A stretch of 64,000 nt of DNA from Clostridium_AD sp050717515 (GTDB lineage: Bacteria > Bacillota > Clostridia > Clostridiales > Clostridiaceae): contig NZ_JBOITL010000036.1 in NCBI RefSeq assembly GCF_050717515.1, forward strand, positions 124,001 through 188,000, written 5' to 3'. The position numbers and the translations under genes were made by a program. Shown here one piece after another: positions 35,913 to 45,080 of the stretch. Positions within the stretch are counted from its first letter, which is position 1. Each line of letters opens with the position of its first letter. Under the pieces are notes generated by a model. That model had not been told where the DNA came from. It saw only the letters and a list, made by a program, of their open reading frames with translations, and searched no databases.

Positions 35913-37577
35913 TTAAATTTCCATAATAATAGGGAAAATAATAGGTCTACGATTTGTTTTTTGATATAAATATCGCTCTACAGATTTTTTCATATTAGAT
36001 TTTAATACATACCATTCAATGATTTTATTATCTAAGCATTTGTTAAGTTCAATCCTGACAATCTCTTTTACTTCACTAATTAATTCATCTGATTCTTTTG
36101 CATATATAAATCCACGAGTGATTATATCTGGTCCAGCAATAATACTATATGATTCCCGTTCTAAGGTAACTACTATAGTAAGCATTCCATCTTCTGCTAA
36201 GTGCTTTCTATCTCTAAGTACTATGCTTCCAACATCCCCCACACCTAGACCATCTACAAAAACAGCTCCAGTTTGTACACGTCCTGTCACTTTAGCTTCA
36301 TCTTTTGTAATTTCTAAAACAAGCCCTGTTTCCATGGTAAATATATCTTTCTCCTGCATACCTAATCCCTGTGCTAACTTAGCATGCTGCCTTATATGTC
36401 TGTATTCACCATGAACTGGCATAAAATATTTAGGATGAACTAAGGCATGGATTAATTTTAATTCTTCTTGATAGGCATGGCCGGATACATGTACTTCTTC
36501 CAAATCCTCATAAATTACTTCTGCTCCTTTTTTAAATAACTCATTTATTACTCTAGATATAAGTTTCTCATTTCCTGGAATTGGAGATGCAGAAATAATA
36601 TATAAGTCCTCCGGCTCAATGGTAATTTTCCTGTGAGTAGCAAAAGCTATTCTGGCAAGACCTGCCATGGGTTCCCCCTGACTTCCAGTAGTTATTATTG
36701 TAATGTTTTTATTGTTGTAATTTTGCATATCATCCATATTTATAATGTAATCTTCTGGTATATGAAGATATCCTAGTTGCATAGCCACTTGTGAGATATT
36801 CTCCATACTCCTTCCGCTAAAAACAATTTTTCTATTATACATTACGGAAGCATCTGCTATCTGCTGCATTCTATGAATGTTTGAGGCAAATGTGGCTACA
36901 ATAACTCTTCCCTCAGCATTAGATAGTATTCTAGTTAGGGTCTTTCCTATAACTTTTTCTGAAATCGTATGCCCTTCCCGTTCCACATTTGTGCTATCAG
37001 CCATAAGTAGTATTACGCCCTCTTTACCTAAATTTGAGATACGTTCTAAATCCATGACTAATCCATCAATGGGTGTAAAATCAATTTTAAAATCACCTGT
37101 ATGCAATATGACACCCAGTGGTGAGTGAATTGCAATAGCACAGGAGTCCGCTATGCTATGAGTGACCCTTATAAATTCAATTTTGAAGTTTAGTAGTTCT
37201 ATTATGTCTCCAGCATTTACATTGTGAAGTTCACAATCTGATAACATATTATGCTCTTTTAGCTTATTTTCAACTATTCCTAGTGTTAGCTTAGTTCCAT
37301 AAACAGGTACATTTAATTGCTTAAGAATGTATGGCAATGCGCCTATATGGTCTTCATGCCCATGAGTTAAAAAAATACCTTTTACCTTTTCTGTATTATT
37401 TTTTAAATAAGATATATCTGGAATTACTAAATCCACACCATACATTTCCTCATCTGGAAATGAAATACCACAATCTATAACAATGATTTCGTCCTCGTAT
37501 TCAATAGCAGTTATGTTCTTACCTATTTCTCCAAGGCCTCCTAAGGGAATAACCTTTATACACTCTTCCTTTTCCAC
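35913..37577 (-). CDS. rnj: Ribonuclease J
   Basis: Endo- and 5'-3' exoribonuclease central to mRNA decay and rRNA maturation in Firmicutes. The 554-residue protein has the beta-CASP/MBL layout: zinc ligands in THGHEDHIGALP (His72, His74, Asp76, His77), HSIADSCAIAI, GVILHTGDFKIDFTP, MADSTNVEREG, GSQGEPMAGL, SGHAYQEELKL and MPVHGEYRHI. The start is GTG at 37575-37577 with AAGGAGAGGATTTA upstream. It is a single-gene unit. Confidence 0.96.
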   Translation of the reverse strand: MEKEECIKVIPLGGLGEIGKNITAIEYEDEIIVIDCGISFPDEEMYGVDLVIPDISYLKNNTEKVKGIFLTHGHEDHIGALPYILKQLNVPVYGTKLTLGIVENKLKEHNMLSDCELHNVNAGDIIELLNFKIEFIRVTHSIADSCAIAIHSPLGVILHTGDFKIDFTPIDGLVMDLERISNLGKEGVILLMADSTNVEREGHTISEKVIGKTLTRILSNAEGRVIVATFASNIHRMQQIADASVMYNRKIVFSGRSMENISQVAMQLGYLHIPEDYIINMDDMQNYNNKNITIITTGSQGEPMAGLARIAFATHRKITIEPEDLYIISASPIPGNEKLISRVINELFKKGAEVIYEDLEEVHVSGHAYQEELKLIHALVHPKYFMPVHGEYRHIRQHAKLAQGLGMQEKDIFTMETGLVLEITKDEAKVTGRVQTGAVFVDGLGVGDVGSIVLRDRKHLAEDGMLTIVVTLERESYSIIAGPDIITRGFIYAKESDELISEVKEIVRIELNKCLDNKIIEWYVLKSNMKKSVERYLYQKTNRRPIIFPIIMEI

Positions 37578-37884
37578 TAAATCCTCTCCTTAATTTATAT
37601 GTATAAATTATTAATTTCATTTTCTTTATTTTGCCTTATATTGTGAATTTAATACCTTTCTTTTGGAGAATTATTAATGCAATGTATCTTCAAAAAAATA
37701 ACTACTTTAAAGTAGCTTCTACATTGCTTATATTTATAATTAAAATAGCAATCATCTTTAAAGTCATAGCTGTTCTCCAAGTGAATTTGCAAAAATATTT
37801 AAAAGAATACTAAAAAAATTAATGAGCACCCTAATAGTATAAATAAAACCGTTAAAACTATAAACTATAAGGAGATAAACTAAT

Positions 37885-38184
37885 ATGAAAACTGAAGAAC
37901 AAATCAAATCAGAAGTGTCAAGGCAAGTTATTGACAGTATGAAAACGACTTTAAATGAAGAGTTAACTCAGGTAGAAAAGGAATTTGAAGAAACTTATAA
38001 AAATAAGCTTGAACAAGAACTACAATATTCCTTAGAGCTTGCAGAAACTGGCCTTCAACACAATTCTAGCAAAACCCTAAAAGTAGAAAACAAAAAACTA
38101 ATGCAGCAATTAGATAGCATAAGAGTTGAGAAAATGAAAGTTGAGAACAAGTTAAAAACATTAAATGAATTCGAAAATATATAG
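37885..38184 (+). CDS. Small coiled-coil protein, unknown
   Basis: A 99-residue, almost wholly helical protein, rich in Lys, Glu and Gln with regular heptads (EEQIKSEVSRQVIDSMKTTL and LKVENKKLMQQLDSIRVEKM). No membrane or catalytic motif is present. AAGGAGATAAACTAAT precedes the ATG, and a GC-rich terminator follows, so it is likely a real monocistronic gene. The family is not recognised. Confidence 0.65.
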   Translation: MKTEEQIKSEVSRQVIDSMKTTLNEELTQVEKEFEETYKNKLEQELQYSLELAETGLQHNSSKTLKVENKKLMQQLDSIRVEKMKVENKLKTLNEFENI

Positions 38185-38213
38185 TATCAAAGGGTCAATA
38201 AATCAATTTAAGT

Positions 38214-38240
38214 AAAGCCCATGACCTTCATGGGCTTTTT
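38214..38240 (+). terminator. Rho-independent terminator
   Basis: AAAGCCCATGA pairs with TCATGGGCTTT with a three-base loop, followed by TTTTT. It ends the 37885-38184 gene. Confidence 0.9.
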
Positions 38241-38372
38241 ATTTTTCATTCTATTTTCCTCCTAAATTTTATTTTTCCTCACTTTACTTTGTTTCTATGT
38301 GCTTATCCTACAATCTCTTGTTTTTTTAAGTATTATTTAAGTGAAAATATAAAATAAAACATAACATAAACT

Positions 38373-38525
38373 GTACCCATATTTTCTTTCCTTTCTGATG
38401 AGAAGCTAAAAAAGATTGTGGATATGACTGGTCATAAGGCCTACAAGAAAGGATCTCTATTATGCCACTCAGGGGGGAAATCTGATACCTTATTTATAAT
38501 TAATGAAGGTGGAGTAAGTATTTAG
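38373..38525 (+). pseudogene. Fossil of a Crp/Fnr-family regulator (cNMP-binding domain N-terminus)
   Basis: The plus-strand frame from GTA 38373 to TAG 38523 reads VPIFSFLSDEKLKKIVDMTG followed by KAYKKGSLLCHSGGKSDTLF and IINEGGVSI. This is the first beta-roll of a cyclic-nucleotide-binding domain of Crp/Fnr regulators (typical pattern: P-F-LS-EEL, Y-KG-L-C-EG, LFII-EG-V). There is no start codon and everything after the first 50 residues, including the helix-turn-helix, is gone. It lies just upstream of the Rrf2 gene and probably marks a lost neighbour. Confidence 0.7.
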
Positions 38526-38639
38526 ATAAACCACAATTTGACTTATTCTTTTCAATATAGTATCATTTAATTTAATGAATAAATATTACATTATGCGTTA
38601 TTTGTATATTTTAGTATAGATAAGGAGAATTAATTTACC

Positions 38640-39086
38640 ATGAATATTTCTACTAAAGGAAGATATGGTTTAAGGGCAATGGTTGATATAGCAGTGAATT
38701 CATTGGGAGACTATATCCCCTTAAAGGTTATCGCTGAAAGACAATCCATCTCAGAAAATTATCTAGAGCAAGTTTTCTCAGTACTTAGAAAAGCTAAGCT
38801 TGTAAAAAGCGCAAGAGGGTCACAGGGCGGTTATACCCTATCAAAAGAGGCCTCAAAAATCACAGTAGGAGAAGTTTTAAGAATTCTCGAAGGTGACTTA
38901 AGTATTACAGGAGATGATGATGGGGCCCTAGGCATTGATAAAACCATTAAAGTTTGCATAAACACCATGGTATGGCAAAAGGTTAATGAACAAATTAATA
39001 AAGTTATGGACTCTGTCACACTACAAGATCTGGTAGAAAAGTACAATACTCTGAATACAGAATATACCTTGGACTTTATAATATAA
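38640..39086 (+). CDS. Rrf2-family transcriptional regulator (CymR/IscR-like)
   Basis: A 148-residue winged-helix repressor. The N-terminal half is typical: MNISTKGRYGLRAMVDIA, PLKVIAERQSISENYLEQVF, and LVKSARGSQGGYTLSK. The three clustered cysteines that hold Fe-S in IscR are absent; only one cysteine (KVCINTMVW) lies in that region. This is closer to CymR, the cysteine-metabolism repressor that works with CysK. Targets are not visible here. AAGGAGAATTAATTTACC precedes the ATG. Confidence 0.9.
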   Translation: MNISTKGRYGLRAMVDIAVNSLGDYIPLKVIAERQSISENYLEQVFSVLRKAKLVKSARGSQGGYTLSKEASKITVGEVLRILEGDLSITGDDDGALGIDKTIKVCINTMVWQKVNEQINKVMDSVTLQDLVEKYNTLNTEYTLDFII

Positions 39087-39135
39087 ATGAAGAATAATAA
39101 CACTTGGATTATCCAAAGGTTATTATTCTTCATTT
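39085..39135. terminator. Long-stem terminator after rrf2 gene
   Basis: AAATGAAGAATAATAAC (39085-39101) pairs over 17 bp with GTTATTATTCTTCATTT (39119-39135), with an inner CTTGGAT/ATCCAAAG stem. It directly overlaps the stop codon. Confidence 0.8.
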
Positions 39136-39242
39136 ATTTTCACGGATAATTTTTTATTCCTCCACTTTCTCATGGAACTCTTAACTATTATAAGTTCCAA
39201 ATAAACTATTTTTAGAATTTTTACATTATTTTAACATAACTC

Positions 39243-39271
39243 TTGAAATAAATTAAAACTCAGTATATAAT
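39243..39271 (+). promoter_or_regulatory. Sigma-A promoter for pepF
   Basis: TTGAAA (39243-39248), 17-bp spacer and perfect TATAAT (39266-39271) lie 55 bp upstream of the oligoendopeptidase start; the leader would be about 48 nt. Confidence 0.75.
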
Positions 39272-39325
39272 TACAATTATGTACTAATATTTACATTTTT
39301 AAAAAGATATGGGGGGGGATATGTT

Positions 39326-41296
39326 ATGTTAAATTCAAAAAAGAAAATTATTATATCATGTATGGCCGCTGGGATATTTTTGACTACATCAATTAATGCT
39401 TCTGCATTAGTTAATGTAAATGGAGTAGATACAAATGCACGCCATTCAGCAATTTATGCAAAAGATAAACAGTATGAACCAACACCGGCACCAGCAACAC
39501 CACAAAAAATTGATGACAAGTACAAATGGAACTTAGCTGATATCTATGCAAATCTGCAAGCATGGGAAAAAGATATTGAGAAATTAGAAAAAGAATGTTT
39601 TCCTAAGTTCAAAGATTATAAAGGAAAACTAAATGACCCTAAAAAATTACTTGAATTTTTAAAATTAGATGACCAAGCATCAAGTATTATAAATAAAGTT
39701 TATTGGTATGCTGGATTTAAATGTGATTTAGATCAAGGAGATACTGAAGCTACAGAGTTAAAAGCTAAAGCAGAAAGTATTTATGGAGAATATGGACAAC
39801 TTGTAACCTTCTTCACTCCCGAACTATTGGCTCAAACTACTGATTCATTAAAAACCCTTGTATCAAATCCTATTTTAAAAGATTATGCTCATTTTATAGA
39901 TGTTTTAATTAAGCAAAAGGCACATACTCTTTCAACTGCAGAGGAAGATATATTAGCTAATGCATCAGAATTTGCTAGTTCTCCAGAAGAAATTTTTACT
40001 AAATTAAAAAATTCAGATATGAAAAAAGCAGTTATAAAAGATAAAGATGGAAAAGATTTAGTACTAACTCCAGTAGCGCTTTCAAAGATTCTTGATGGTA
40101 AAGATAGAGAATTAAGAAAAACAGCTTTTCAAGCTAATGGTAAAAGTCAAGAAGACTTTCAAAATACCTTTACTTCAATTTACTTATCTTCTGTAAAGAA
40201 GGACATTTTTTTAGCTAAATCTAGAAAATATAACTCTTCTCTTGAAGCTTCCCTTACACAAGATAGCATTCCAACAGAGGTTTATGAGAATTTAGTTAAA
40301 GCTGTTAATAATAACATGAAGCCACTTCATAAATATATAGAGTTAAGAAGAAAAGTTTTGAATGTTGATAAAGTTCATGGCTATGATTTATCTGTTCCAT
40401 TAGTTGCTGATTATGAATTAAAAATCCCTTATGAAGAAGCTAAGACCATGATTTTAGATGGATTAAAACCACTTGGTAATGACTATTTATCTATAGTAAA
40501 AGAGGGCTTTGATAATAGATGGATAGATGTTTATGAGTCAAAAGGTAAAACAACAGGTGGATATAATTTAGGACTTAATGATGTACATCCTTTTATACTT
40601 TTAAACTATAACGATTCATTAGATGCAATGTCAACAACAGCTCATGAAATGGGTCATGCTGTAAATGCTGTTTATGCACAAAAGGCTCAAGCATTTAGGA
40701 ACTCAGATACCCCTATATTTACTGCAGAAGTAGCTTCAACTGCTAATGAATTATTAATAACAAAATATCAAATAAAAAATGCTAAAAATGATGATGAAAA
40801 ATTATATTTATTAAACCAATTAGTTGATAATATAAAAAATACAGTGTACACTCAAGTAATGTTCTCAGAATTCGAAAAAATAGCACATGAAAAATTAGAG
40901 GCAGGCGAACCTTTATCAGCTAAATCTTTAGGAAAAATATATGGTGACCTACAAATAAAATACCACGGTGATAGCTATGTATTAGATGAAGTATCAAGTG
41001 TTAGCTGGGCTAAAGTATCACATTTTTATAGAAACTTCTATGTTTATAAATATGCTACTTCTATGGCTGCTTCAAATGAAATAGTTAAAAATATACTTGA
41101 TGGAAAAGACAAAAATGCAACTGAAAATTATTTCAATTTCTTAAAAACAGGATCTTCAGAGTATCCTGTTGATGCTCTAAAAAAAGCAGGAGTTGATCCA
41201 ACAAAAACAACTTCAATTGATAACCTATTAACTGAATTTGGACAATATGTAGATCAGATGGAAACAATTCTTAAAAAACAAGGTAAAATAAAATAA
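39326..41296 (+). CDS. pepF: Exported oligoendopeptidase F (M3B family)
   Basis: A 656-residue zinc peptidase that cleaves short peptides. The catalytic motif HEMGH is at His440-His444 with a downstream glutamate region FTAEVASTANELL, and the C-terminal YKYATSMAAS is conserved in PepF. Unlike the classical cytoplasmic enzyme, it has an N-terminal signal sequence (IIISCMAAGIFLTTSINASA) and a linker, so it is probably secreted for peptide scavenging. GGGGGGGATATGTT precedes the ATG. It has its own promoter. Confidence 0.93.
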   Translation: MLNSKKKIIISCMAAGIFLTTSINASALVNVNGVDTNARHSAIYAKDKQYEPTPAPATPQKIDDKYKWNLADIYANLQAWEKDIEKLEKECFPKFKDYKGKLNDPKKLLEFLKLDDQASSIINKVYWYAGFKCDLDQGDTEATELKAKAESIYGEYGQLVTFFTPELLAQTTDSLKTLVSNPILKDYAHFIDVLIKQKAHTLSTAEEDILANASEFASSPEEIFTKLKNSDMKKAVIKDKDGKDLVLTPVALSKILDGKDRELRKTAFQANGKSQEDFQNTFTSIYLSSVKKDIFLAKSRKYNSSLEASLTQDSIPTEVYENLVKAVNNNMKPLHKYIELRRKVLNVDKVHGYDLSVPLVADYELKIPYEEAKTMILDGLKPLGNDYLSIVKEGFDNRWIDVYESKGKTTGGYNLGLNDVHPFILLNYNDSLDAMSTTAHEMGHAVNAVYAQKAQAFRNSDTPIFTAEVASTANELLITKYQIKNAKNDDEKLYLLNQLVDNIKNTVYTQVMFSEFEKIAHEKLEAGEPLSAKSLGKIYGDLQIKYHGDSYVLDEVSSVSWAKVSHFYRNFYVYKYATSMAASNEIVKNILDGKDKNATENYFNFLKTGSSEYPVDALKKAGVDPTKTTSIDNLLTEFGQYVDQMETILKKQGKIK

Positions 41297-41412
41297 CTAC
41301 AAGTTGAAAAATTATTATGTTTCTTAGGTTCAGAGTGAATTCTATCCCATATTTAGGATTAGAATCCACTCTTTACTTTTTGAAATAACCCTAAACTATT
41401 ATAGTTAAATAT

Positions 41413-42711
41413 TTATACTTTTAATTTTCTATTTAGTAATAGTGAAAAAAATAAATTCGCTATTGCATATTTGGGTTGACTTAAGGCAATTAAGCTTCTT
41501 TTTTTAATAATCGAGGGAGATGTTTCATTTAAGTTTGGTTCATAAAATACCAATGCCTTATTAAGGTTATCCACTTTACTTATTAAAATAATAATATTTG
41601 TTTCTAATGCTACTTTCTTATAATTTTCATATTCTTTCATAATTTCTTCAATAAGTTCCTCTAAACTGTATATCTGTATTCTATGTATTCCTAAACATTC
41701 TGAACATATTTCGGCCATAGATATAATAACACTATGTCCATCTAATTCCCCTGTTACATATTTTCTTATTTTTCTTAGTAGTCTAAATTTAATGCTATTT
41801 ACAATTTTCGAAGTACTTTTATTTATATTTACTCCATAAAATGCATATATTTTTTCAATTTCTTTTTCTTCTAAATCACTAACATATGGATTTTTGCGCC
41901 CCTTACAAATTTCAGAATTTACAATGTAGTACTGTTTTCCTATTGTCTTGCCAAAAGCCCTGAGAGTATCAAAATAACCTAGTTTTATATTGTTTTTAGA
42001 GTTTTCTTCATTAAATTGAAGTGTTCTTCCAAGATATTCCGAATTCTTAATATAAATAATTTTATTATTGCTTGTATCAACCTTTTTTATCCTACCTAGG
42101 CCAGAAACATCTACTAGGATGATATTTTTACTTTTCTCAAATATTAATGAAATGGGTATATTATCATATATTCCTCCATCTACATATCTTTTATTATCAA
42201 TAATCTGTGGTTTGAACGTAGGAAAACATGAACTGGCAAGTAAATAATCTATGAGCTTACCTTCTGGAATATCTTTTATAAAAATATTTATTGGTTTAAA
42301 ATCTGTTAAAGAAAAAGTGACAATACCAAAATCAATTTTTGATTCTCTTATTTTCTTTTCATCAATCACTGTGTATAATAGCTCTTTTAATGGTGTGACA
42401 TCCATGCCACCTGATAGTAGTGAACTTTTTATAGTATTTATAATTGATGCTAAGCTTAAGTTTTGTGATAATATATCCCCTTCTTGACCAAAATTAATGA
42501 TTTTGCTCATGGTCAAATCATTCCACATGTTGTAAGCTATATCAAAATCTCCTTGCACCATGATGGCTCCATTCAAAGCCCCCACAGAGGTTCCTACAAC
42601 TACCTCCACATAAACATTCAATTCATTTAAAGCTTTCCAAACTCCTATTTCATATGCTCCTTTAGCACCTCCACCGCCTAAAACCACTCCATATTTTTCA
42701 TTGTTTATCAT
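41413..42711 (-). CDS. Patatin-like phospholipase
   Basis: A 432-residue serine lipid hydrolase. Oxyanion motif GGGGAKGAYEIG (residues 12-23), nucleophile Ser42 in GTSVG and the catalytic aspartate in YVDGGIYDNIP form the Ser-Asp dyad of the patatin/RssA family. The long C-terminal half (residues 250-432) is helical and unassigned. Cytoplasmic, with no signal peptide. GAGGAAAAGATT precedes the ATG. The lipid substrate is unknown. Confidence 0.92.
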   Translation of the reverse strand: MINNEKYGVVLGGGGAKGAYEIGVWKALNELNVYVEVVVGTSVGALNGAIMVQGDFDIAYNMWNDLTMSKIINFGQEGDILSQNLSLASIINTIKSSLLSGGMDVTPLKELLYTVIDEKKIRESKIDFGIVTFSLTDFKPINIFIKDIPEGKLIDYLLASSCFPTFKPQIIDNKRYVDGGIYDNIPISLIFEKSKNIILVDVSGLGRIKKVDTSNNKIIYIKNSEYLGRTLQFNEENSKNNIKLGYFDTLRAFGKTIGKQYYIVNSEICKGRKNPYVSDLEEKEIEKIYAFYGVNINKSTSKIVNSIKFRLLRKIRKYVTGELDGHSVIISMAEICSECLGIHRIQIYSLEELIEEIMKEYENYKKVALETNIIILISKVDNLNKALVFYEPNLNETSPSIIKKRSLIALSQPKYAIANLFFSLLLNRKLKV

Positions 42712-42864
42712 AATCTTTTCCTCATATTAAATTTCCTCCTTAATCCTATATTAGTATTATACCAATAAAAAGAGTACATAATTACAAGTAGGTCTTTTAT
42801 AAAAGAAAATTCATTCTTTCTGTATAAGTATGGAAGAAAAATGTATTAAAATAAAATTAAAAAA

Positions 42865-42886
42865 AGGGTCCCACTTTGGGGACCCT
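42865..42886 (-). terminator. Terminator overlapping the sigG stop codon
   Basis: AGGGTCCC (42865-42872) pairs with GGGACCCT (42879-42886), followed by TTTTTTT on the minus strand. The right arm overlaps the sigG stop (42885-42887). Confidence 0.9.
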
Positions 42887-43658
42887 ATACATACTTTCTC
42901 ATGTGCTTTAATGCATTTTTTTCAACTCTAGACACCTGTGCTTGTGATATGCCTATTTCATCAGCCACTTCCATTTGAGTTTTTCCATCGAAGAACCTCA
43001 AATTTAAAATTAACTTTTCTCTATCTTTTAATTTTTTCATACCCTCATTAATTGATATATTTTCAAGCCAACTATCATCTGAGTTTTTACTGTCGCTAAT
43101 TTGATCCATTACATATATTTCATCTCCACCATCATGATAAATTGGTTGAAATAAAGATACCGGATCTTGTATAGCGTCTAGTGCAAATACCACGTCCTCC
43201 CTTGGTAAATTTAGTTCTTTTGCTATTTGAGATATTGTTGGTTCTTTATTATCCTCATTTACCAATCTATCTCTAACTTGTAATGCTCTATATGCAATAT
43301 CCCTTAATGATCTACTAACTCTTATAGAGTTGTTATCTCTTAAGTATCTTCTTATTTCACCTATAATCATAGGAACTGCATATGTTGAAAATCTAAGGTT
43401 TAGACTTAAATCGAAATTATCAATGGATTTCATTAAACCAATACAGCCTACTTGAAATAAATCATCTACATTTTCTCCTCTATTATTGAAGCGCTTTATA
43501 ACACTTAAAACCAACCTTAAATTCCCCTCAATAAATTTTTCTCTACACTCATACTCGCCATTTTGTATCCTTAATAATAACTCTTTCTTCTCTTTTTCTT
43601 TTAATACAGGCAATTTTGAAGTATTTACTCCACATATTTCTACTTTATTGAACATCAT
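42885..43658 (-). CDS. sigG: RNA polymerase sigma-G factor
   Basis: Late forespore sigma factor that drives spore-coat-independent forespore genes such as SASPs and germination receptors. The 257 residues start MMFNKVEICGVNTSKLPVL, the conserved anti-sigma/gin-contact segment of sigma-G. Region 2 has NLRLVLSVIKRFNNRGENVDDLFQVGCIGL and FSTYAVPMIIGEIRRYLRDN; region 4 ends DEIGISQAQVSRVEKNAL. An upstream sigma-F/G promoter at 43693-43722 suggests autoregulation. Clostridia usually carry sigG near sigE and spoIIGA; here it stands alone in view. Confidence 0.97.
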   Translation of the reverse strand: MMFNKVEICGVNTSKLPVLKEKEKKELLLRIQNGEYECREKFIEGNLRLVLSVIKRFNNRGENVDDLFQVGCIGLMKSIDNFDLSLNLRFSTYAVPMIIGEIRRYLRDNNSIRVSRSLRDIAYRALQVRDRLVNEDNKEPTISQIAKELNLPREDVVFALDAIQDPVSLFQPIYHDGGDEIYVMDQISDSKNSDDSWLENISINEGMKKLKDREKLILNLRFFDGKTQMEVADEIGISQAQVSRVEKNALKHMRKYV

Positions 43659-43692
43659 AAGGTCATCCTTCCCTTCAGAGTAATTGCTTTTA

Positions 43693-43722
43693 AATTATGT
43701 CCTTATGATTTATTTTTTATAC
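43693..43722 (-). promoter_or_regulatory. Sigma-F/sigma-G-type promoter of sigG
   Basis: On the minus strand GTATA (43718-43722), an 18-bp spacer and CATAATT (43693-43699) match the forespore consensus GHATR-N18-CATWHTA in 11 of 12 positions. It lies about 35 bp from the start codon. Confidence 0.75.
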
Positions 43723-43878
43723 TACAGACAACCCTAAAATATTTTCGTATAATCTTTGCATTTAACATTTATTAGCTTTTAGCCATCATAACCCATTGAG
43801 AACGCTTACCATTATTCCTCAAATTCTTAGTTAACAGATTCTTATAAATAAAACAAAAAATCACTATTATTAACAATT

Positions 43879-43955
43879 CAGCTTACAAATTAAGTAAGCT
43901 GAACATATGTATACAAAAATACAGACTTGCATTCTATGCAGTCTGTATTTTTTCT
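43879..43955. terminator. Two hairpins between XRE gene and sigG
   Basis: TTCAGCTTAC/GTAAGCTGAA (43877-43903) and ATACAGACTTGCAT/ATGCAGTCTGTAT (43919-43950, followed by T-run on the plus side and TTTTT on the minus side) follow the XRE regulator stop. The second is the likely terminator. Confidence 0.65.
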
Positions 43956-43980
43956 ATTATTACATTTATTCTAACCATAA

Positions 43981-44847
43981 TCATTTTTTACTGATTGCAT
44001 CAAGAGTCAATTCATTTATAACATTATCATCTATAAAAGGACACATTGCTGTTAATGAATTAATACCAGTTGCTTCATAACTTTTTCTGGCACAAGTCGT
44101 TATTATGTTATCACTAATAAAAGGTGCTATCGGAACAAGAGCATTAATACCGTTTAAATCAAAGGCTTTTATAGCCAATTCATCGATAACATTATCATCT
44201 ATAAAAGGACACATCGCTGTTAATGAATTAATACCAGTTGCTTCATAACTTTTTTTCGCACAATTAGTTATTATGTTATCACTTATAAAAGGTGCCATGG
44301 ACACAAGAGTATTAAGGCCATTTAAATCAAAGGCTTTTATAGCCAATTCATCTATCATTTCTGAACTAATAAAAGGAGCAATGGACGTCAAAGCGTCCAT
44401 CCCCTCAATTTCGAATGCTTTTTTTGCACATTTATCTATAATCTCATTACTAATGTACGGAACAATAGAATAAATATCCTTAGTAGATAGTTTGTCATTG
44501 ATATTTTCAAATACTTCATCAGACTGCTCAGTCTTAAGTAACGGCGCGACATTTGAAAATTCTTCAAAGGATACCTCATTTTGTTTCAAGTATTCTTTTG
44601 TTTTTCCCTCCGTTATGATTTTAACAATGTGGGTACCTTTCTCATTTTCAAGTATCTCGTCAATACTCACACCAAATATCTCAGCAATTTCAGGCAGTTT
44701 TGATATATCTGGCATAGTTTGCCCTCGTTCCCAATTACTTATTGCTTGAAAGCTTATACCAAGTATATCGGCCATCTCCATTTGAGTTAGATTTTTTATT
44801 TTTCTTAACTGTGCGATTTTCCTACCAATGTTTACCATGTTAAACAT
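43981..44847 (-). CDS. XRE-type regulator with five to six 31-residue helical repeats
   Basis: A 288-residue protein. The start is the ATG at 44845-44847 (MFNMVNIG), with AAGGAGTGATTTAT upstream. Residues about 5-60 form an XRE helix-turn-helix (GRKIAQLRKIKNLTQMEMAD, GISFQAISNWERGQTMP, LPEIAEIFGVSIDEIL). The rest is a chain of about 31-residue units with the pattern L-x-A-P-F-I-(S/D)-(D/E)-(N/M)-(I/V)-I-(D/T)-x-(C/L)-A-x-K-(A/S)-(F/Y)-(D/E)-x-x-G-(I/L)-(N/D)-(A/S)-L. Such solenoid repeats could sense a ligand or partner. Adjacent units have been duplicated recently at DNA level. The target is unknown; self-regulation is typical. Confidence 0.8.
   Translation of the reverse strand: MFNMVNIGRKIAQLRKIKNLTQMEMADILGISFQAISNWERGQTMPDISKLPEIAEIFGVSIDEILENEKGTHIVKIITEGKTKEYLKQNEVSFEEFSNVAPLLKTEQSDEVFENINDKLSTKDIYSIVPYISNEIIDKCAKKAFEIEGMDALTSIAPFISSEMIDELAIKAFDLNGLNTLVSMAPFISDNIITNCAKKSYEATGINSLTAMCPFIDDNVIDELAIKAFDLNGINALVPIAPFISDNIITTCARKSYEATGINSLTAMCPFIDDNVINELTLDAISKK
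44009..44322. repeat. 186-bp tandem duplication inside XRE gene
   Basis: The segments near 44009-44136 and 44195-44322 are almost identical (for example AACATTATCATCTATAAAAG and TTAATGAATTAATACCAGTT recur 186 bp apart). Each period encodes two 31-residue units, so the duplication keeps the frame. Confidence 0.8.
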
Positions 44848-45080
44848 ATAAATCACTCCTTATAACTTTGATGTTACCATTATATCAATCAAATAGATTA
44901 CCCGTACAACAAGCAGTAATTGAAAAATCAGCATTTCTTTCAAGTACTAATTGAATTTGTTTTTCGAAACACAATTGTTAGTACTTTTGAGATAAATTAA
45001 TCATTATGAAATAAATCTTTATCAGTAACTGAACTAAATTATATAGAACAAAGCATTTCCACTAAAGTAAATATTATTGC

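Noticed and set aside
37631..37813. Plus-strand frame of 60 codons between rnj and the coiled-coil gene
   Set aside because: No ribosome site; AT-rich hydrophobic reading typical of intergenic DNA. The 37578-37884 gap holds nothing else that I recognise.
43999..44330. Regular repeats resembling a CRISPR array
   Set aside because: The repeats are adjacent without unique spacers and stay in frame inside the XRE gene.
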